This document shows, one piece after another, positions 8,039 through 16,807 of a stretch of 36,959 bases of DNA. The first letter of the stretch is position 1; every line of letters starts with the position of its first letter. A program made the translations under genes and the position numbers. The stretch is taken from positions 1-36,959 of the forward strand of contig DATCIS010000032.1 in assembly GCA_036507655.1 (NCBI GenBank), in the 5' to 3' direction. The stretch is from 2-01-FULL-49-22 sp036507655. GTDB taxonomy: Bacteria > Patescibacteriota > Saccharimonadia > Saccharimonadales > UBA10212. The notes under the pieces are model-generated. The model saw only the letters and a program-made list of their open reading frames with translations, did no database searches and had not been told where the DNA came from.

Positions 8039-8470
8039 CTACGCTGATGAAACTTGCTTGAGTACGAACCTGACAATTATTTGAGCTAAAGCCACGATGA
8101 TCAGACCGATAAGGCCGTAAAGGATAGTGTTTTTGGCACCCGTAACTTTCTCGGGGCTGCCGCCACTTGTGATGTAGCGGAAGCCGCCGTAGATAATCAT
8201 AATTACGGCAACCACGCCAACTATGACGGATATAACATTTATGATTCTGGTTAGCAGCCTGTTAAAACTACCTTCATCTGTTGTTATAGCGCCACAGCCG
8301 CTACCTGCAGTGCCCCCAGGAGGTACTTGCAAAGTGTCCGCCCCTGTGCAAGTCGAATTTTGAATATCGGCACCTTGAGCTGATACTGACACTGCGAGTA
8401 AGAGCGCCGGAGCAAATATCAACAGAAATACGCTAAAGCGTAGTAACATCGTTCTAATTCTTTGAATCAT
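8039..8470 (-). CDS. T4SS pilin-like (VirB2/TrbC-type) protein, copy 6
   Basis: A 143-residue protein with signal peptide (to about AQG, residue 33), a variable exposed segment with two Cys (STCTGAD and GSGCGAI), and the two-helix core (ISVIVGVVAVIMIIYGGFRYITSGG, then AKNTILYGLIGLIIVALAQIIVRFVL). It has a Shine-Dalgarno site (AAAGGAAAG) before ATG 8470 and its own strong promoter at 8507-8534, so copies 6 and 7 can be expressed apart from copies 1-5. Core sequence is nearly identical to copy 5, while the N-terminal halves differ. Confidence 0.84.
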   Translation of the reverse strand: MIQRIRTMLLRFSVFLLIFAPALLLAVSVSAQGADIQNSTCTGADTLQVPPGGTAGSGCGAITTDEGSFNRLLTRIINVISVIVGVVAVIMIIYGGFRYITSGGSPEKVTGAKNTILYGLIGLIIVALAQIIVRFVLKQVSSA

Positions 8471-8506
8471 TTTTAGCTTTCCTTTAATTATGTCTACTTT
8501 AATCTA

Positions 8507-8534
8507 ACTATACATCCTCTTATAGCACAGTCAA
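8507..8534 (-). promoter_or_regulatory. Sigma70-type promoter inside the pilin cluster
   Basis: On the minus strand TTGACT (8529-8534) and TATAGT (8507-8512) are separated by 16 nt, a near-consensus promoter. Transcription would start near 8500, about 30 nt before ATG 8470, and the leader contains the ribosome site AAAGGAAAG. Confidence 0.65.
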
Positions 8535-8560
8535 TATGCTTATGGCAATAAACAAGGTTT

Positions 8561-8956
8561 CTATGTAACATTCTTAAGCACAAACCTGACTATTACTTGA
8601 GCTAAGGCAACGATTATCAGGCCGATAAGTGCGTAGAGAATAGTGTTTTTGGCACTAGCGACCCTGGTGGTATCGCCGGCGCTGGTTATGTAGCGAAAGC
8701 CGCCGTAGATAAGCATAATCACTGCCACAATTCCAACTACAATCGACAATATATTGATTACTCTGGATATGGTCGTGTTCAGACTCGACGTAGCATTTGG
8801 ATCAGGGGCGCAGCCAGTTTGTCCAGCGCCGGCATTAACGCCACACTGAATAGCGCCTTTAGCTGGGTTCTGAGCATAGGCCAAATTCGGAGCCAAATTA
8901 AATATCAAGGCCAAAGATGTGACTGCCAGAATCAGTAAATTTTTGATTTTTTTCAT
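8561..8956 (-). CDS. T4SS pilin-like (VirB2/TrbC-type) protein, copy 5
   Basis: A 131-residue protein with a basic signal peptide (MKKIKN, cleavage near AYA, residue 28), a short variable region with two Cys (IQCGVNAGAGQTGCAPD) and the same two-helix core (IVVGIVAVIMLIYGGFRYITSAGD, AKNTILYALIGLIIVALAQVIVRFVL). An AGAAAGGAC ribosome site precedes ATG 8956. The core is conserved with copies 6 and 7 at DNA level. The 90-base gap before copy 6 holds a promoter. Confidence 0.84.
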   Translation of the reverse strand: MKKIKNLLILAVTSLALIFNLAPNLAYAQNPAKGAIQCGVNAGAGQTGCAPDPNATSSLNTTISRVINILSIVVGIVAVIMLIYGGFRYITSAGDTTRVASAKNTILYALIGLIIVALAQVIVRFVLKNVT

Positions 8957-8974
8957 ATGGTAGTCCTTTCTATT

Positions 8975-9379
8975 CTACTGTATAAATCTATCAGTTATAA
9001 AGGATGTAAGTGTCCACGCTAAAGCGACGATTATCACGGCAACCAAAGAATAGACTATTCTGCGCCGCCCGGCAGCCGCCCTTTCGACGTTACCAGCAGC
9101 TGTAATGTACATAAAGCCGCCGAGGATAATCATAATAACGGCGGCAATGCCAGTAATCAGCGCAACGATGTTCGCGGCAGTATTAATAAGCCCGCCCGGG
9201 CCGGAAAGTGGGTCATTTGTACCCTGTTGTGCTGCCTGTTGGCAAGCCGGGCTGCTAGCAGCTTGGCCGGTGCAGCTTTTACCGAACAGGTCAAAAGCCG
9301 AGGTCGTTTTGAACACAGGCACGAGTAAAAAAATCAACGACAATGCGCCTGAAGTTATCAAGCTTAGTAATCGGTTCAT
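8975..9379 (-). CDS. T4SS pilin-like (VirB2/TrbC-type) protein, copy 4
   Basis: A 134-residue divergent member: signal peptide (to about residue 28), Cys pair (GKSCTGQAASSPAC), then two helices (IVALITGIAAVIMIILGGFMYITAAGN and IVYSLVAVIIVALAWTLTSFI). The inter-helix loop is basic (VERAAAGRRR), as expected for a cytoplasmic loop. Its start ATG 9379 overlaps the end of copy 3 by 4 nt, so translation is coupled. Confidence 0.8.
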   Translation of the reverse strand: MNRLLSLITSGALSLIFLLVPVFKTTSAFDLFGKSCTGQAASSPACQQAAQQGTNDPLSGPGGLINTAANIVALITGIAAVIMIILGGFMYITAAGNVERAAAGRRRIVYSLVAVIIVALAWTLTSFITDRFIQ

Positions 9380-9663
9380 GCCCGTCCTATGACAAAGTTA
9401 ACTATGGCGGCAGCCGAAGCGGCCAGTACCAGACCAATGGCTGTGTAGAGTAGTTGATTTTTGGCTTGAGCGATTTTTTGCGGATCACCTTGAGCCGTCA
9501 CATATCGTAAACCAGCGATAACAAATAGTAGTAGTGCGATACCGCCGATAAAGGTAAACACGATGGTTAGAATGGTCGTTAGAGTAGGTTGGTCGGCTTT
9601 TACTTGAGGCAGTTCACTACCGCTCAGTAGTTGCGCTAAAACCCCGAATAAGTATACGTGCAT
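9376..9663 (-). CDS. T4SS pilin-like (VirB2/TrbC-type) protein, copy 3
   Basis: A 95-residue short member. The N-terminal 25 residues are mildly hydrophobic without a clear cleavage site; the core is intact: first helix (ILTIVFTFIGGIALLLFVIAG), loop LRYVTAQGDPQKIAQAKN, second helix (LLYTAIGLVLAASAAAIVNFVIG). No Cys pair. It overlaps copy 4 by 4 nt and starts 3 nt after the stop of copy 2, so it is part of one leftward operon. Confidence 0.78.
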   Translation of the reverse strand: MHVYLFGVLAQLLSGSELPQVKADQPTLTTILTIVFTFIGGIALLLFVIAGLRYVTAQGDPQKIAQAKNQLLYTAIGLVLAASAAAIVNFVIGRA

Positions 9664-9666
9664 TTT

Positions 9667-10059
9667 TTAACCCCCGAGCCTATTGCCAATAAATGCCACA
9701 AATCCGGCGGCCACAAGCGCAACCCCCAGACCAATAAAGGAATTGACAAGAGCTCTTCTGGCCGAGACGGCTTTTTCAACATTGCCTCCCGCAAACATAT
9801 AGCGTACCCCCGAGAAAATGATAGCAACCACTGCCGCCAGCCCGGCAAGACGGAGCAGCATCTCTAAAACAGCAATCCCAATTAGCCAAATATCATTAGG
9901 AAATTGAAAAGCATCAGTCAGGGAACAACTCGTGGGATTCATTTTGTCTGGGAGCAAGTATTTGTACCAAGGTGGTAAGAAAAAAAACAGATTGTTACCA
10001 GAGCAAGCAGCAAAAACCACTGGTACCGACTTGATAAAAGCGAAAAGTGGCAAAATCAT
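9667..10059 (-). CDS. T4SS pilin-like (VirB2/TrbC-type) protein, copy 2
   Basis: A 130-residue member with a hydrophobic N-terminus (MILPLFAFIKSVPVVFAAC), an aromatic/proline exposed segment (NNLFFFLPPWYKYLLPDK) unique to this copy, and the core (LAGLAAVVAIIFSGVRYMFAGGN, loop with VEKAVSARRA, then VNSFIGLGVALVAAGFVAFIG). The ATG follows the stop codon of copy 1 with no gap. A specialised subunit (tip or base) is conceivable but not shown. Confidence 0.76.
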   Translation of the reverse strand: MILPLFAFIKSVPVVFAACSGNNLFFFLPPWYKYLLPDKMNPTSCSLTDAFQFPNDIWLIGIAVLEMLLRLAGLAAVVAIIFSGVRYMFAGGNVEKAVSARRALVNSFIGLGVALVAAGFVAFIGNRLGG

Positions 10060-10305
10060 TCAGAATACGCCTCCCGGAACTAACCATTGTACAAAGGCAA
10101 ATGTCAGCAGGAATGCCAGTAACGCAATCAGGCCGTTAATAATCCTTTGTTTGGCAGCGCCAACGGCTTGAGGGTTATCACCGGCCAGCGAGTACTGGAT
10201 ACCACCGAGGATTATCACACCAACCACCACTATACCCACGCCGGCGCTCAAAAAGTTAACGACTACTTGTATATCTTGGACTATTGGGTTGGTTGGGTCG
10301 ACCAT
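10060..10305 (-). CDS. T4SS pilin-like (VirB2/TrbC-type) protein, copy 1
   Basis: An 81-residue protein, first gene of the leftward operon. It has no signal peptide; the core comprises FLSAGVGIVVVGVIILGGIQYSLAGDN, loop PQAVGAAKQR and helix IINGLIALLAFLLTFAFVQWLVPGG. Its start ATG 10305 is divergent from the VirB6-like gene. An extended -10 (TGTTATAGT on the minus strand, 10336-10344) sits about 30 nt upstream and probably drives the operon. Confidence 0.76.
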   Translation of the reverse strand: MVDPTNPIVQDIQVVVNFLSAGVGIVVVGVIILGGIQYSLAGDNPQAVGAAKQRIINGLIALLAFLLTFAFVQWLVPGGVF

Positions 10306-10335
10306 AAGGTGTTTTTAGTTTCTTCTTTCAACAGC

Positions 10336-10344
10336 ACTATAACA
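10336..10344 (-). promoter_or_regulatory. Extended -10 element for the pilin operon
   Basis: The minus strand reads TGTTATAGT, an extended -10 (TGnTATAaT type) located about 30 nt before the first pilin-like ATG. No convincing -35 is visible, as is acceptable for extended -10 promoters. It lies in the 117-bp gap between the two divergent halves of the secretion locus. Confidence 0.45.
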
Positions 10345-10422
10345 TAAATTTGCTAATGCTTGGCAGCTATTCTTTTTATATTGCTTATGATATATTTCAG
10401 ATGAAGACATATATAAATAAAG

Positions 10423-12978
10423 ATGAGTATCAAACAAAAAATTGTACTTGGGCTTAGCTTTTTTGTATTGACCTTGTTTGGTGTTTTTTTATTTTCGCAA
10501 AAAGCCCTGGCCGCACCTGTTAATGATGCCAGTTTTACCAGTCCAACTTACACAATAACCGCCTTACAGAACTGTAGCGGTACAAACAAGCCCCAAACCA
10601 TACAAGTAACTATTGCCGGACAACAGTTTACTTTTACTGATACTGTCCCGTGCGACAACAATATGAATTTGAAAACGGCTGGTAACGTCAGCTTTATTTG
10701 CGCTCAGACGACACCGACCACCGGCATAACATTGCAAGGGTCAGGCCAAAGTTATACAGGGTTTATTACCATTAACTACAAAAACGACACTAGCCAGACG
10801 TGTGCTGGTAATGCTGATGCATTTCTTAACCGGGCAACTATCACAGTGGTAGTTAATACAAGCACCACCCCGCCGCCTGGAGGGACAGTGCCATGTACGC
10901 CTGGGCCAAGTGATCCGACATGCACCTGTACCGGTAACCCTGGAACCGGTCTTGTATGCACCAAGCCTGCTGCAGCAGCCGGCCCCAACGAGACTTGCGA
11001 GGCTAAATGGAGCAACCCCTTAACCTGGATGTTGTGCCCTCTGTTTAACATTGCCGCCGAGGGGGCCAATTTACTTATTGATCTATTCAAGGATCAGCTA
11101 TGTTTTAAGGTAGATGCTTCGCCCACATCGCCAAATGCCACATGCGAGGGCAAAATCACGGATACATCAGGTATTAAGCCGGCGTGGGATGCTATAAAGA
11201 ACATCGTTAGCGCGCTGCTAGTTATTGTTATGCTGATTGCCGTTTTTGCCCAGGCGGCCAGCATTGGCCCGATAGATGCCTACACACTTCGTAAATTGCT
11301 CCCCCGATTAGTTGCAGCTGTAATACTTATACAAATTTCCTTTTATCTATTTTCGTGGGTAGTTAATTTGGTAGATGACATCGGGGAAGGGCTGGATAGC
11401 CTCCTAGGGACAATATTCCCCGGCGAGATCAATAATCTTAATTGGCTGCTAGGAAATGCAGGGGTAGGCGATAAGGTAGCTGCCCCTGTAAGCTGGTTGG
11501 CCCTCATTACGCTTATTGGGCTGGCTGTGGCCGCCCTGCCGGCATTACTGCTGGCTCTTTTTGGAGCCATAATAGCCTTACTTATAGGATTAGCCGTGCT
11601 GGTCTTTCGTAAAGTTTTAATCATCGCTTTACTGCTGATCGCTCCTGTAGCCCTGCTTCTATGGGTACTGCCAAACACCGAGCGCTACTGGAAAATGTGG
11701 TGGGACAATTTTTTGAGGGTGTTGCTTATGTTCCCAATAATAGTTTTGCTGATTGAAGCCGGGCGGATTTTTGCTTATGTTGCCGGGCCGGCTACCGGGG
11801 GTGGTTTTATTGGGCTATTTGTGGTAATGGTTGGCTTTTTTGGGCCGCTGCTTATCTTACCCAAAACTTTCCGTTGGGGTGGTACACTAATGCAGATGAC
11901 AGGCGGCGCTTTAGAAAGAGCAGGGTCGAGAGTTCAAACACCGGGCAAGGAACAGCTGGCTACTCTGGCTAATCGGGCCAGGGGTAATATAGCCCAGCGC
12001 TATCAAATGACCCAGCCGGGTTTTCGAGGTGCGCTCAAACGTGGCATACTGCGTACAGCTGCTGGCAACCCTATCCCGCTTCGACGGCAGAACTTGGAGC
12101 TATTAAAGAAGGGCGCGGAGTATAAACAAGAGTTAGTAGATGCCGAGCAGTACCGCATAAACAATGCCTATAAAGAAGTGCTGGCTAGAACCGGTAGCGT
12201 CAAAGATGCTAAAAAGTACGTTATGGAAAATTTTGTCACCAGTGATGATGCCTACAGGCGAAGAGCGGGCTATAATTTTATGATAGATTCTAGTTCGTGG
12301 TTAGAGATGGATGACCCGGAGATAAGAACATTGAAGAGCGGTAAGGACGCAGGCAAAGATATATTTAAAACTCAGGAATGGAGCGACACATTACACGCCT
12401 CGCCTGAACGTTATGCTAAAGTTGCCCAAGCGCGACCTGACTGGCAGCCCTTTGAGCTGCCGGTCGGGGGTGGCCCTGAAGATGATGATGTCCGTCTCGA
12501 GAACGTACTTAATAAGATGAGTGTGGCCGATTTACAGAGGGTTCATCCATCCACATATAAAGAAATTGCGCGACAAGCCCAGGCCGGTAAAACCAGAGCG
12601 GCAGGCAAACTGGCCACAATGCTTGATGAAGCCAAGAGCCTGCCTGGTGGATCAGGTATCTTCCAAATAACGCCGTTGATGGGTGGTGAGCAGAGTGCCC
12701 GCGGTGCCATTAATGACGCCATGAGTGCTATCCGCCACGACACCCTAGATGACATATTAGGAACTTCCCAAGCTGCGCGTGGCGCAGCAGCCGGAGCCGC
12801 TGTTACGCCGGTGATTAGAACTGTGCCGACGGAGGGTGGAGAAATCCGTATTCACCGAGAGCCAAGAGTAGTTACGCTTCAGCCCGGTGATCAGGTTTCT
12901 GAAGGGGGAGTAGTTCTTCCGCAGGAAAGACGAGCCCGCCCGCCAGAACCGCCGACACCGACTCCACCAGCTGCCTAA
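10423..12978 (+). CDS. VirB6/TrbL-like polytopic T4SS membrane protein
   Basis: An 851-residue protein. Signal peptide (cleavage after ALA, residue 30); an exported domain (31 to about 190) with a Cys-rich run (CTPGPSDPTCTCTG); then a cluster of about seven hydrophobic helices between residues 245 and 490 (for example ALLVIVMLIAVFAQAA and WLALITLIGLAVAALPALL), with the conserved-looking WVLPNTERYWKMWWDNFLR loop. Residues about 490-851 are a long polar cytoplasmic tail ending in a Pro/Ala-rich stretch (PPEPPTPTPPAA). The topology and the position next to PrgI- and VirB4-like genes fit the VirB6/TrbL channel component of type IV systems. It is the first gene of the rightward operon; TATATA lies 7 nt before the ATG, suggesting a leaderless message. 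Confidence 0.78.
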   Translation: MSIKQKIVLGLSFFVLTLFGVFLFSQKALAAPVNDASFTSPTYTITALQNCSGTNKPQTIQVTIAGQQFTFTDTVPCDNNMNLKTAGNVSFICAQTTPTTGITLQGSGQSYTGFITINYKNDTSQTCAGNADAFLNRATITVVVNTSTTPPPGGTVPCTPGPSDPTCTCTGNPGTGLVCTKPAAAAGPNETCEAKWSNPLTWMLCPLFNIAAEGANLLIDLFKDQLCFKVDASPTSPNATCEGKITDTSGIKPAWDAIKNIVSALLVIVMLIAVFAQAASIGPIDAYTLRKLLPRLVAAVILIQISFYLFSWVVNLVDDIGEGLDSLLGTIFPGEINNLNWLLGNAGVGDKVAAPVSWLALITLIGLAVAALPALLLALFGAIIALLIGLAVLVFRKVLIIALLLIAPVALLLWVLPNTERYWKMWWDNFLRVLLMFPIIVLLIEAGRIFAYVAGPATGGGFIGLFVVMVGFFGPLLILPKTFRWGGTLMQMTGGALERAGSRVQTPGKEQLATLANRARGNIAQRYQMTQPGFRGALKRGILRTAAGNPIPLRRQNLELLKKGAEYKQELVDAEQYRINNAYKEVLARTGSVKDAKKYVMENFVTSDDAYRRRAGYNFMIDSSSWLEMDDPEIRTLKSGKDAGKDIFKTQEWSDTLHASPERYAKVAQARPDWQPFELPVGGGPEDDDVRLENVLNKMSVADLQRVHPSTYKEIARQAQAGKTRAAGKLATMLDEAKSLPGGSGIFQITPLMGGEQSARGAINDAMSAIRHDTLDDILGTSQAARGAAAGAAVTPVIRTVPTEGGEIRIHREPRVVTLQPGDQVSEGGVVLPQERRARPPEPPTPTPPAA

Positions 12979-13025
12979 AAGCGTTCTATTGTCAATCACG
13001 CTTATGTATCAGATACTAATAGCTA

Positions 13026-14012
13026 ATGGCAGTTTATAAGGTTATACAAGACATTGAAGCCGAAGATAAACTGGTTGGGCCGCTAACGCTCAAAGGTTTT
13101 ATATACGCCCTGATTGCCGGCTTCTTGGCTTTTATCAATTTTAAACTGCTGGTTACTACCGAGCTTGGTTATTTCCGGTGGGCTTTGATGCTGATTTTTG
13201 CTATGCCTATGCTACTTTTTGGTCTATTGGCTTCACCGCTGGGCCGCGAGCAACCGACTGAAGTTTGGCTTCTTTCGCGTGTGCGTTTCTTTCTAAAGCC
13301 AAAACGGCGCATCTGGGACCAAGGCGGCATTAAACAGTTGGTAACTATCACCGCGCCAAAAAAACCCGAGCGAGCACTCGTAAAAGACCTCAGTCAAAGT
13401 GAGGTAATAAGCCGGCTTAAAGCCCTGGCCACGACGATGGATACAAGAGGCTGGGCCGTCAAAAACGTTAATGTTAATCTGAGCCATGTGCCAGGTTATT
13501 TGGAGGAGGAAGAAGCCGGTGAGTCGGACCGTTTGATTGGAGTATCAAATTTACCTCAAACAGAGTCAGCCACCACAGATATCCGGCCAGATGATGACAT
13601 TTTTGATGAGCAAAATAACCCGACTGGACGCCATTTTTGGGATCTACTACGGATTAAAGACGTTGAGCGCAAGCAGAAAATGGCCGATAAGCTTAAGGAG
13701 GTGCGGAAAAGCGCGACTGAAGTTCCTAAACCTCATCCGGCCTACCATATCCCTAAAGACAAAGACGTACTGAGCATCAAACTCCAAGAGGCAGAAAAGG
13801 CTTTCCGCAGCCAGCACCCCGCGCCTAAACCCCAAAAAGCGCCGCCGGCAACACCGCCTAAACCAGAGGTGACAGCCGCTCAAACAGCTGCTAAACTGGA
13901 ACTAGCCCAAAGTGGTAATGATTTAAGTGTGGCCTCAATCCAAAAACTGGCCAACCGACAACCAAAAGTTGAACAGGTTAGCCCTAGTGAAGTCGTAATT
14001 TCGTTTCATTAG
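13026..14012 (+). CDS. PrgI-family (VirB3-like) T4SS inner-membrane protein
   Basis: A 328-residue protein. The N-terminal 100 residues match the PrgI family: MAVYKVIQDIEAEDKLVGPL, two helices (about 23-43 and 50-70), then a basic cytoplasmic segment (VRFFLKPKRRIWDQGG). PrgI is the VirB3 counterpart of Gram-positive conjugation systems and works with the VirB4 ATPase. The remaining 220 residues are polar, with a run of charged and Pro-rich sequence (about 225-300), longer than simple PrgI proteins. It follows the VirB6-like gene by 47 nt and precedes the TraC/VirB4 pair. Confidence 0.85.
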   Translation: MAVYKVIQDIEAEDKLVGPLTLKGFIYALIAGFLAFINFKLLVTTELGYFRWALMLIFAMPMLLFGLLASPLGREQPTEVWLLSRVRFFLKPKRRIWDQGGIKQLVTITAPKKPERALVKDLSQSEVISRLKALATTMDTRGWAVKNVNVNLSHVPGYLEEEEAGESDRLIGVSNLPQTESATTDIRPDDDIFDEQNNPTGRHFWDLLRIKDVERKQKMADKLKEVRKSATEVPKPHPAYHIPKDKDVLSIKLQEAEKAFRSQHPAPKPQKAPPATPPKPEVTAAQTAAKLELAQSGNDLSVASIQKLANRQPKVEQVSPSEVVISFH

Positions 14013-14043
14013 AGAGCCACTAAAACCAAGGGGTGGAAAAAGC

Positions 14044-14808
14044 ATGAGTCCACAAGCAGCACCAGCCACGAACCCGCCATCAAACCCTAACAGCACCCAA
14101 AACACGCTTCAGATTGCCGAGGTGCGTGACGGCATTGTGATTATGAGCGATGGCACGTTCCGGGCTGTGGTTATGTGCAAAGCCATTAATTTCGATTTGA
14201 TGAGCCCCCAGGAACGCGAAGCCGTGGAGTTTGCCTATCAGGGGTTCTTAAACTCACTGAATTTCCCAATCCAGATTTTTATGCGCAGCGAAAAAGTGGA
14301 TTTAAAACCCTATTTAAAAAAGCTGGACAAAATCCGCTCTGAGCAAGACAACATGTTGTTGGCGCTTTTAATGGAGGATTACATAGGCTTTCTAGATGCC
14401 ATAGCTCAGCAAACAAACATCATGGATAAGCAATTCTATGTTGTCATTAGCTATCCTGACCCGAACCAGAACGTCCGAAGCACAATCAAACAAAGCACCG
14501 GATTTTTCACCGGCATGGCGGACTTATTCAGCAGCAAAGATAAAACACCCCATGTAGTTATTGATGAAAAAGTGCTGGAAGAGGCTAAAACCCAGCTACG
14601 CAACCGCGTGCAGGCGGTAATCGAAGGTCTGCAACAATGCAGCGTGCAAAGCTTACCGCTAGATACTCAGGAACTGATTGAACTCTACTACAATGTCTAT
14701 AACCCAGACACCGCCACCCACCAGCATCTTGGAAAATTTGAAGACATATCTGCTCAGGTTATCGAAAAAGCCGGGGCCAGCGAACCGGTCATTGGGGGTC
14801 CCACTTGA
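14044..14808 (+). CDS. TraC-like domain protein, partner of VirB4
   Basis: A 254-residue soluble protein with a Pro/Asn-rich N-terminus (about 1-22), then a TraC/VirB4 N-terminal-like domain: LQIAEVRDGIVIMSDGTFRAVVMCKAI, FAYQGFLNSLNFPIQIFMRSE, and KQFYVVISYPD. It has no Walker motifs. In Gram-positive-type systems this domain is often encoded apart from the ATPase, just as here. A Shine-Dalgarno-like run (AAGGGGTGGAAAA) precedes ATG 14044. Its TGA stop overlaps the VirB4 ATG by one base (TGATG), so the two are translationally coupled and probably made in fixed ratio. Confidence 0.8.
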   Translation: MSPQAAPATNPPSNPNSTQNTLQIAEVRDGIVIMSDGTFRAVVMCKAINFDLMSPQEREAVEFAYQGFLNSLNFPIQIFMRSEKVDLKPYLKKLDKIRSEQDNMLLALLMEDYIGFLDAIAQQTNIMDKQFYVVISYPDPNQNVRSTIKQSTGFFTGMADLFSSKDKTPHVVIDEKVLEEAKTQLRNRVQAVIEGLQQCSVQSLPLDTQELIELYYNVYNPDTATHQHLGKFEDISAQVIEKAGASEPVIGGPT

Positions 14809-16790
14809 TGGGGTTGTTTGGTAAAAAGCCGCCGCCACAGCCGCCGGTTGATCCGGTGCAGGCCCAGGAGAAGCGCGAGGCCGGCGAGGTTAGCGCCGTC
14901 TTCCAAAAAGGGGTAACCGCCCTACGTGATTTTATCGCTCCCAGCTCGATCGAGTTTGCCGGCAACTATTTCCAGCTTGGTACTCGTTTTGCCCGCACTT
15001 ACTATGTCTATGGCTACCCCAGGCAAGTCTATACCGGTTGGCTTTCGGGGCTTATCAATATTGATGAAATCATTGATCTATCGATGATAATCCAGCCGGT
15101 GCGGACTGAAGTCATGCTTAATAACCTACGCAAAAAAGTCTCCCAGCTGGAAGCCGGCATTCAGATTGACGCTGAGAAAGGCCGGGTACGTGACCCGGGC
15201 AAACAAGCGGCCATTTTGGACGCTGAAGAGATACGCGACAAGCTCCAGGTTGGCGAGGAACGCTTCTTCCGCTTCGGCTTTTATTTCACGATTTACGCTA
15301 ACTCGCTGGATGAGCTTAATGTCATCGGGCATAGGGTTGAGTCTTTGCTCGGCCAGCAACTGGTCTATTCCAAAGCTGCCACCGCCCAGCAAGAACAGGG
15401 GTTAAACAGCGTAATCCCGCAATTTGTTGACCAGCTGCAGATATACCGCAATATGAACACCGGCGCCATTGGCACCAGCTTTCCGTTTACCTCGGCCGAT
15501 CTTAGCCAGGAAAACGGCATTCTCTATGGTATTAATATGCACAATTCCGGTTTAGTAATTTTTGACCGTTTCTCGCTCGAGAATGGCAACAGTGTGGTGT
15601 TTGCCAAGTCTGGGGCCGGTAAGAGTTTTACAGTCAAGTTGGAAGCGTTGCGTTCAATGATGTTCGGCACCGAAATTTTTATTATCGATCCGGAAAACGA
15701 ATACCAGAAAATGGCTGATGCAGTCGGCGGGGCTTATGTGCGTTTAAGCCTCAACTCTGAAACGCGGATTAACCCGTTTGACCTGCCTCAGGTTGTCGAT
15801 GCCGAGGAGGCCGATAATGCTTTGCGTTCTAACCTTATCACCCTGCACGGCTTACTGCGGTTAATGATGGGTGGCGCCCAAGCGCAAGTGCAGCAAAGTG
15901 GTGGTACTACCGTCCTACCGGCTCTTAACCCGGCTGAGGAAGCTGATTTAGATGCGGCTTTAATCGAAACTTATGCCAAAGCCGGTATTACCAATGATCC
16001 TTTGACTCACGGTGCTACGCCGCCGACAGTTAACGATCTTTATGACACGCTGCTGCATATGGGCGGCACTGGGCCACAGTTAGCTCAACGATTGCGTAAA
16101 TACACCAGCGGCACATTTGCCGGAATCTTTAGCCAGCAGAGCAATGTCAATGTTAATAATCCGATGGTGATATTCAACATTCGTGATCTTGAGGACGAGC
16201 TTAGGCCAGTGGCCATGTATATAGTTTTGAATTACATATGGAATAAGACCAAAACCGACAAAAGGCGGCGGATTTTGATTGTTGACGAGGCCTGGCAGCT
16301 GATGCGCTACGAAGACAGCGCCAACTTTTTGTTCTCGCTAGCCAAACGGGCACGTAAATATAATCTTGGTATAACCACCATCAGCCAGGACGTTGAAGAT
16401 TTTATGGCATCTAGAATGGGACGGGCAATTGTGGCCAATGCCAGCATGCAGTTTCTGATGAAGCAGTCATCCACGGCCGTTGATGTGCTGGCCGATGTAT
16501 TTAAGCTAACCAGTGAAGAAAAAAATCGCCTTAGCCAGTTCCCGATAGGCCAGGGCCTGTTCTTTGCCGGCCAAAATCACGTGCACTTACAGGTAATCGC
16601 CAGCCCCACAGAAGAAAATTTGATAGTCACTAATGTTGCGGCGGCACCAGGCGAGCCGGCTCAAGTCCAAGGCGGGATCGACTTACGAGACCAAACGCCG
16701 ATAGCACCTAACGCCCATCCCGAAGCAGGGCAACTCATCCCAGCCAACTCCCAATCAGCCCAACCAATAACCCCTGAGCCTAAAGTCTAA
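14808..16790 (+). CDS. virB4: VirB4/TraE-family T4SS ATPase
   Basis: A 660-residue cytoplasmic ATPase that energises type IV secretion or pilus assembly. Residues about 25-235 form the VirB4 N-terminal domain (FQLGTRFARTYYVYGYPRQV). Walker A is FAKSGAGKSFTVK (Lys272); then FIIDPENEYQKMADAVGG, typical of VirB4/HerA ATPases; Walker B is RRILIVDEAWQLM (Asp493, Glu494); motif QDVEDFM follows. The C-terminal tail after about 610 is polar and Pro/Gln-rich. ATG 14808 is preferred over the in-frame TTG at 14805 because it makes the TGATG junction with the TraC-like gene. No VirD4, VirB11 or VirB8-10 gene is present in this window. Confidence 0.93.
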   Translation: MGLFGKKPPPQPPVDPVQAQEKREAGEVSAVFQKGVTALRDFIAPSSIEFAGNYFQLGTRFARTYYVYGYPRQVYTGWLSGLINIDEIIDLSMIIQPVRTEVMLNNLRKKVSQLEAGIQIDAEKGRVRDPGKQAAILDAEEIRDKLQVGEERFFRFGFYFTIYANSLDELNVIGHRVESLLGQQLVYSKAATAQQEQGLNSVIPQFVDQLQIYRNMNTGAIGTSFPFTSADLSQENGILYGINMHNSGLVIFDRFSLENGNSVVFAKSGAGKSFTVKLEALRSMMFGTEIFIIDPENEYQKMADAVGGAYVRLSLNSETRINPFDLPQVVDAEEADNALRSNLITLHGLLRLMMGGAQAQVQQSGGTTVLPALNPAEEADLDAALIETYAKAGITNDPLTHGATPPTVNDLYDTLLHMGGTGPQLAQRLRKYTSGTFAGIFSQQSNVNVNNPMVIFNIRDLEDELRPVAMYIVLNYIWNKTKTDKRRRILIVDEAWQLMRYEDSANFLFSLAKRARKYNLGITTISQDVEDFMASRMGRAIVANASMQFLMKQSSTAVDVLADVFKLTSEEKNRLSQFPIGQGLFFAGQNHVHLQVIASPTEENLIVTNVAAAPGEPAQVQGGIDLRDQTPIAPNAHPEAGQLIPANSQSAQPITPEPKV

Positions 16791-16807
16791 GTATCAAGAG
16801 AAGTAAG

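Noticed and set aside
10776..11090. 104-codon minus-strand frame opposite the VirB6-like gene
   Set aside because: Lies opposite the exported head with its signal-peptide-led frame; no start context or family features.
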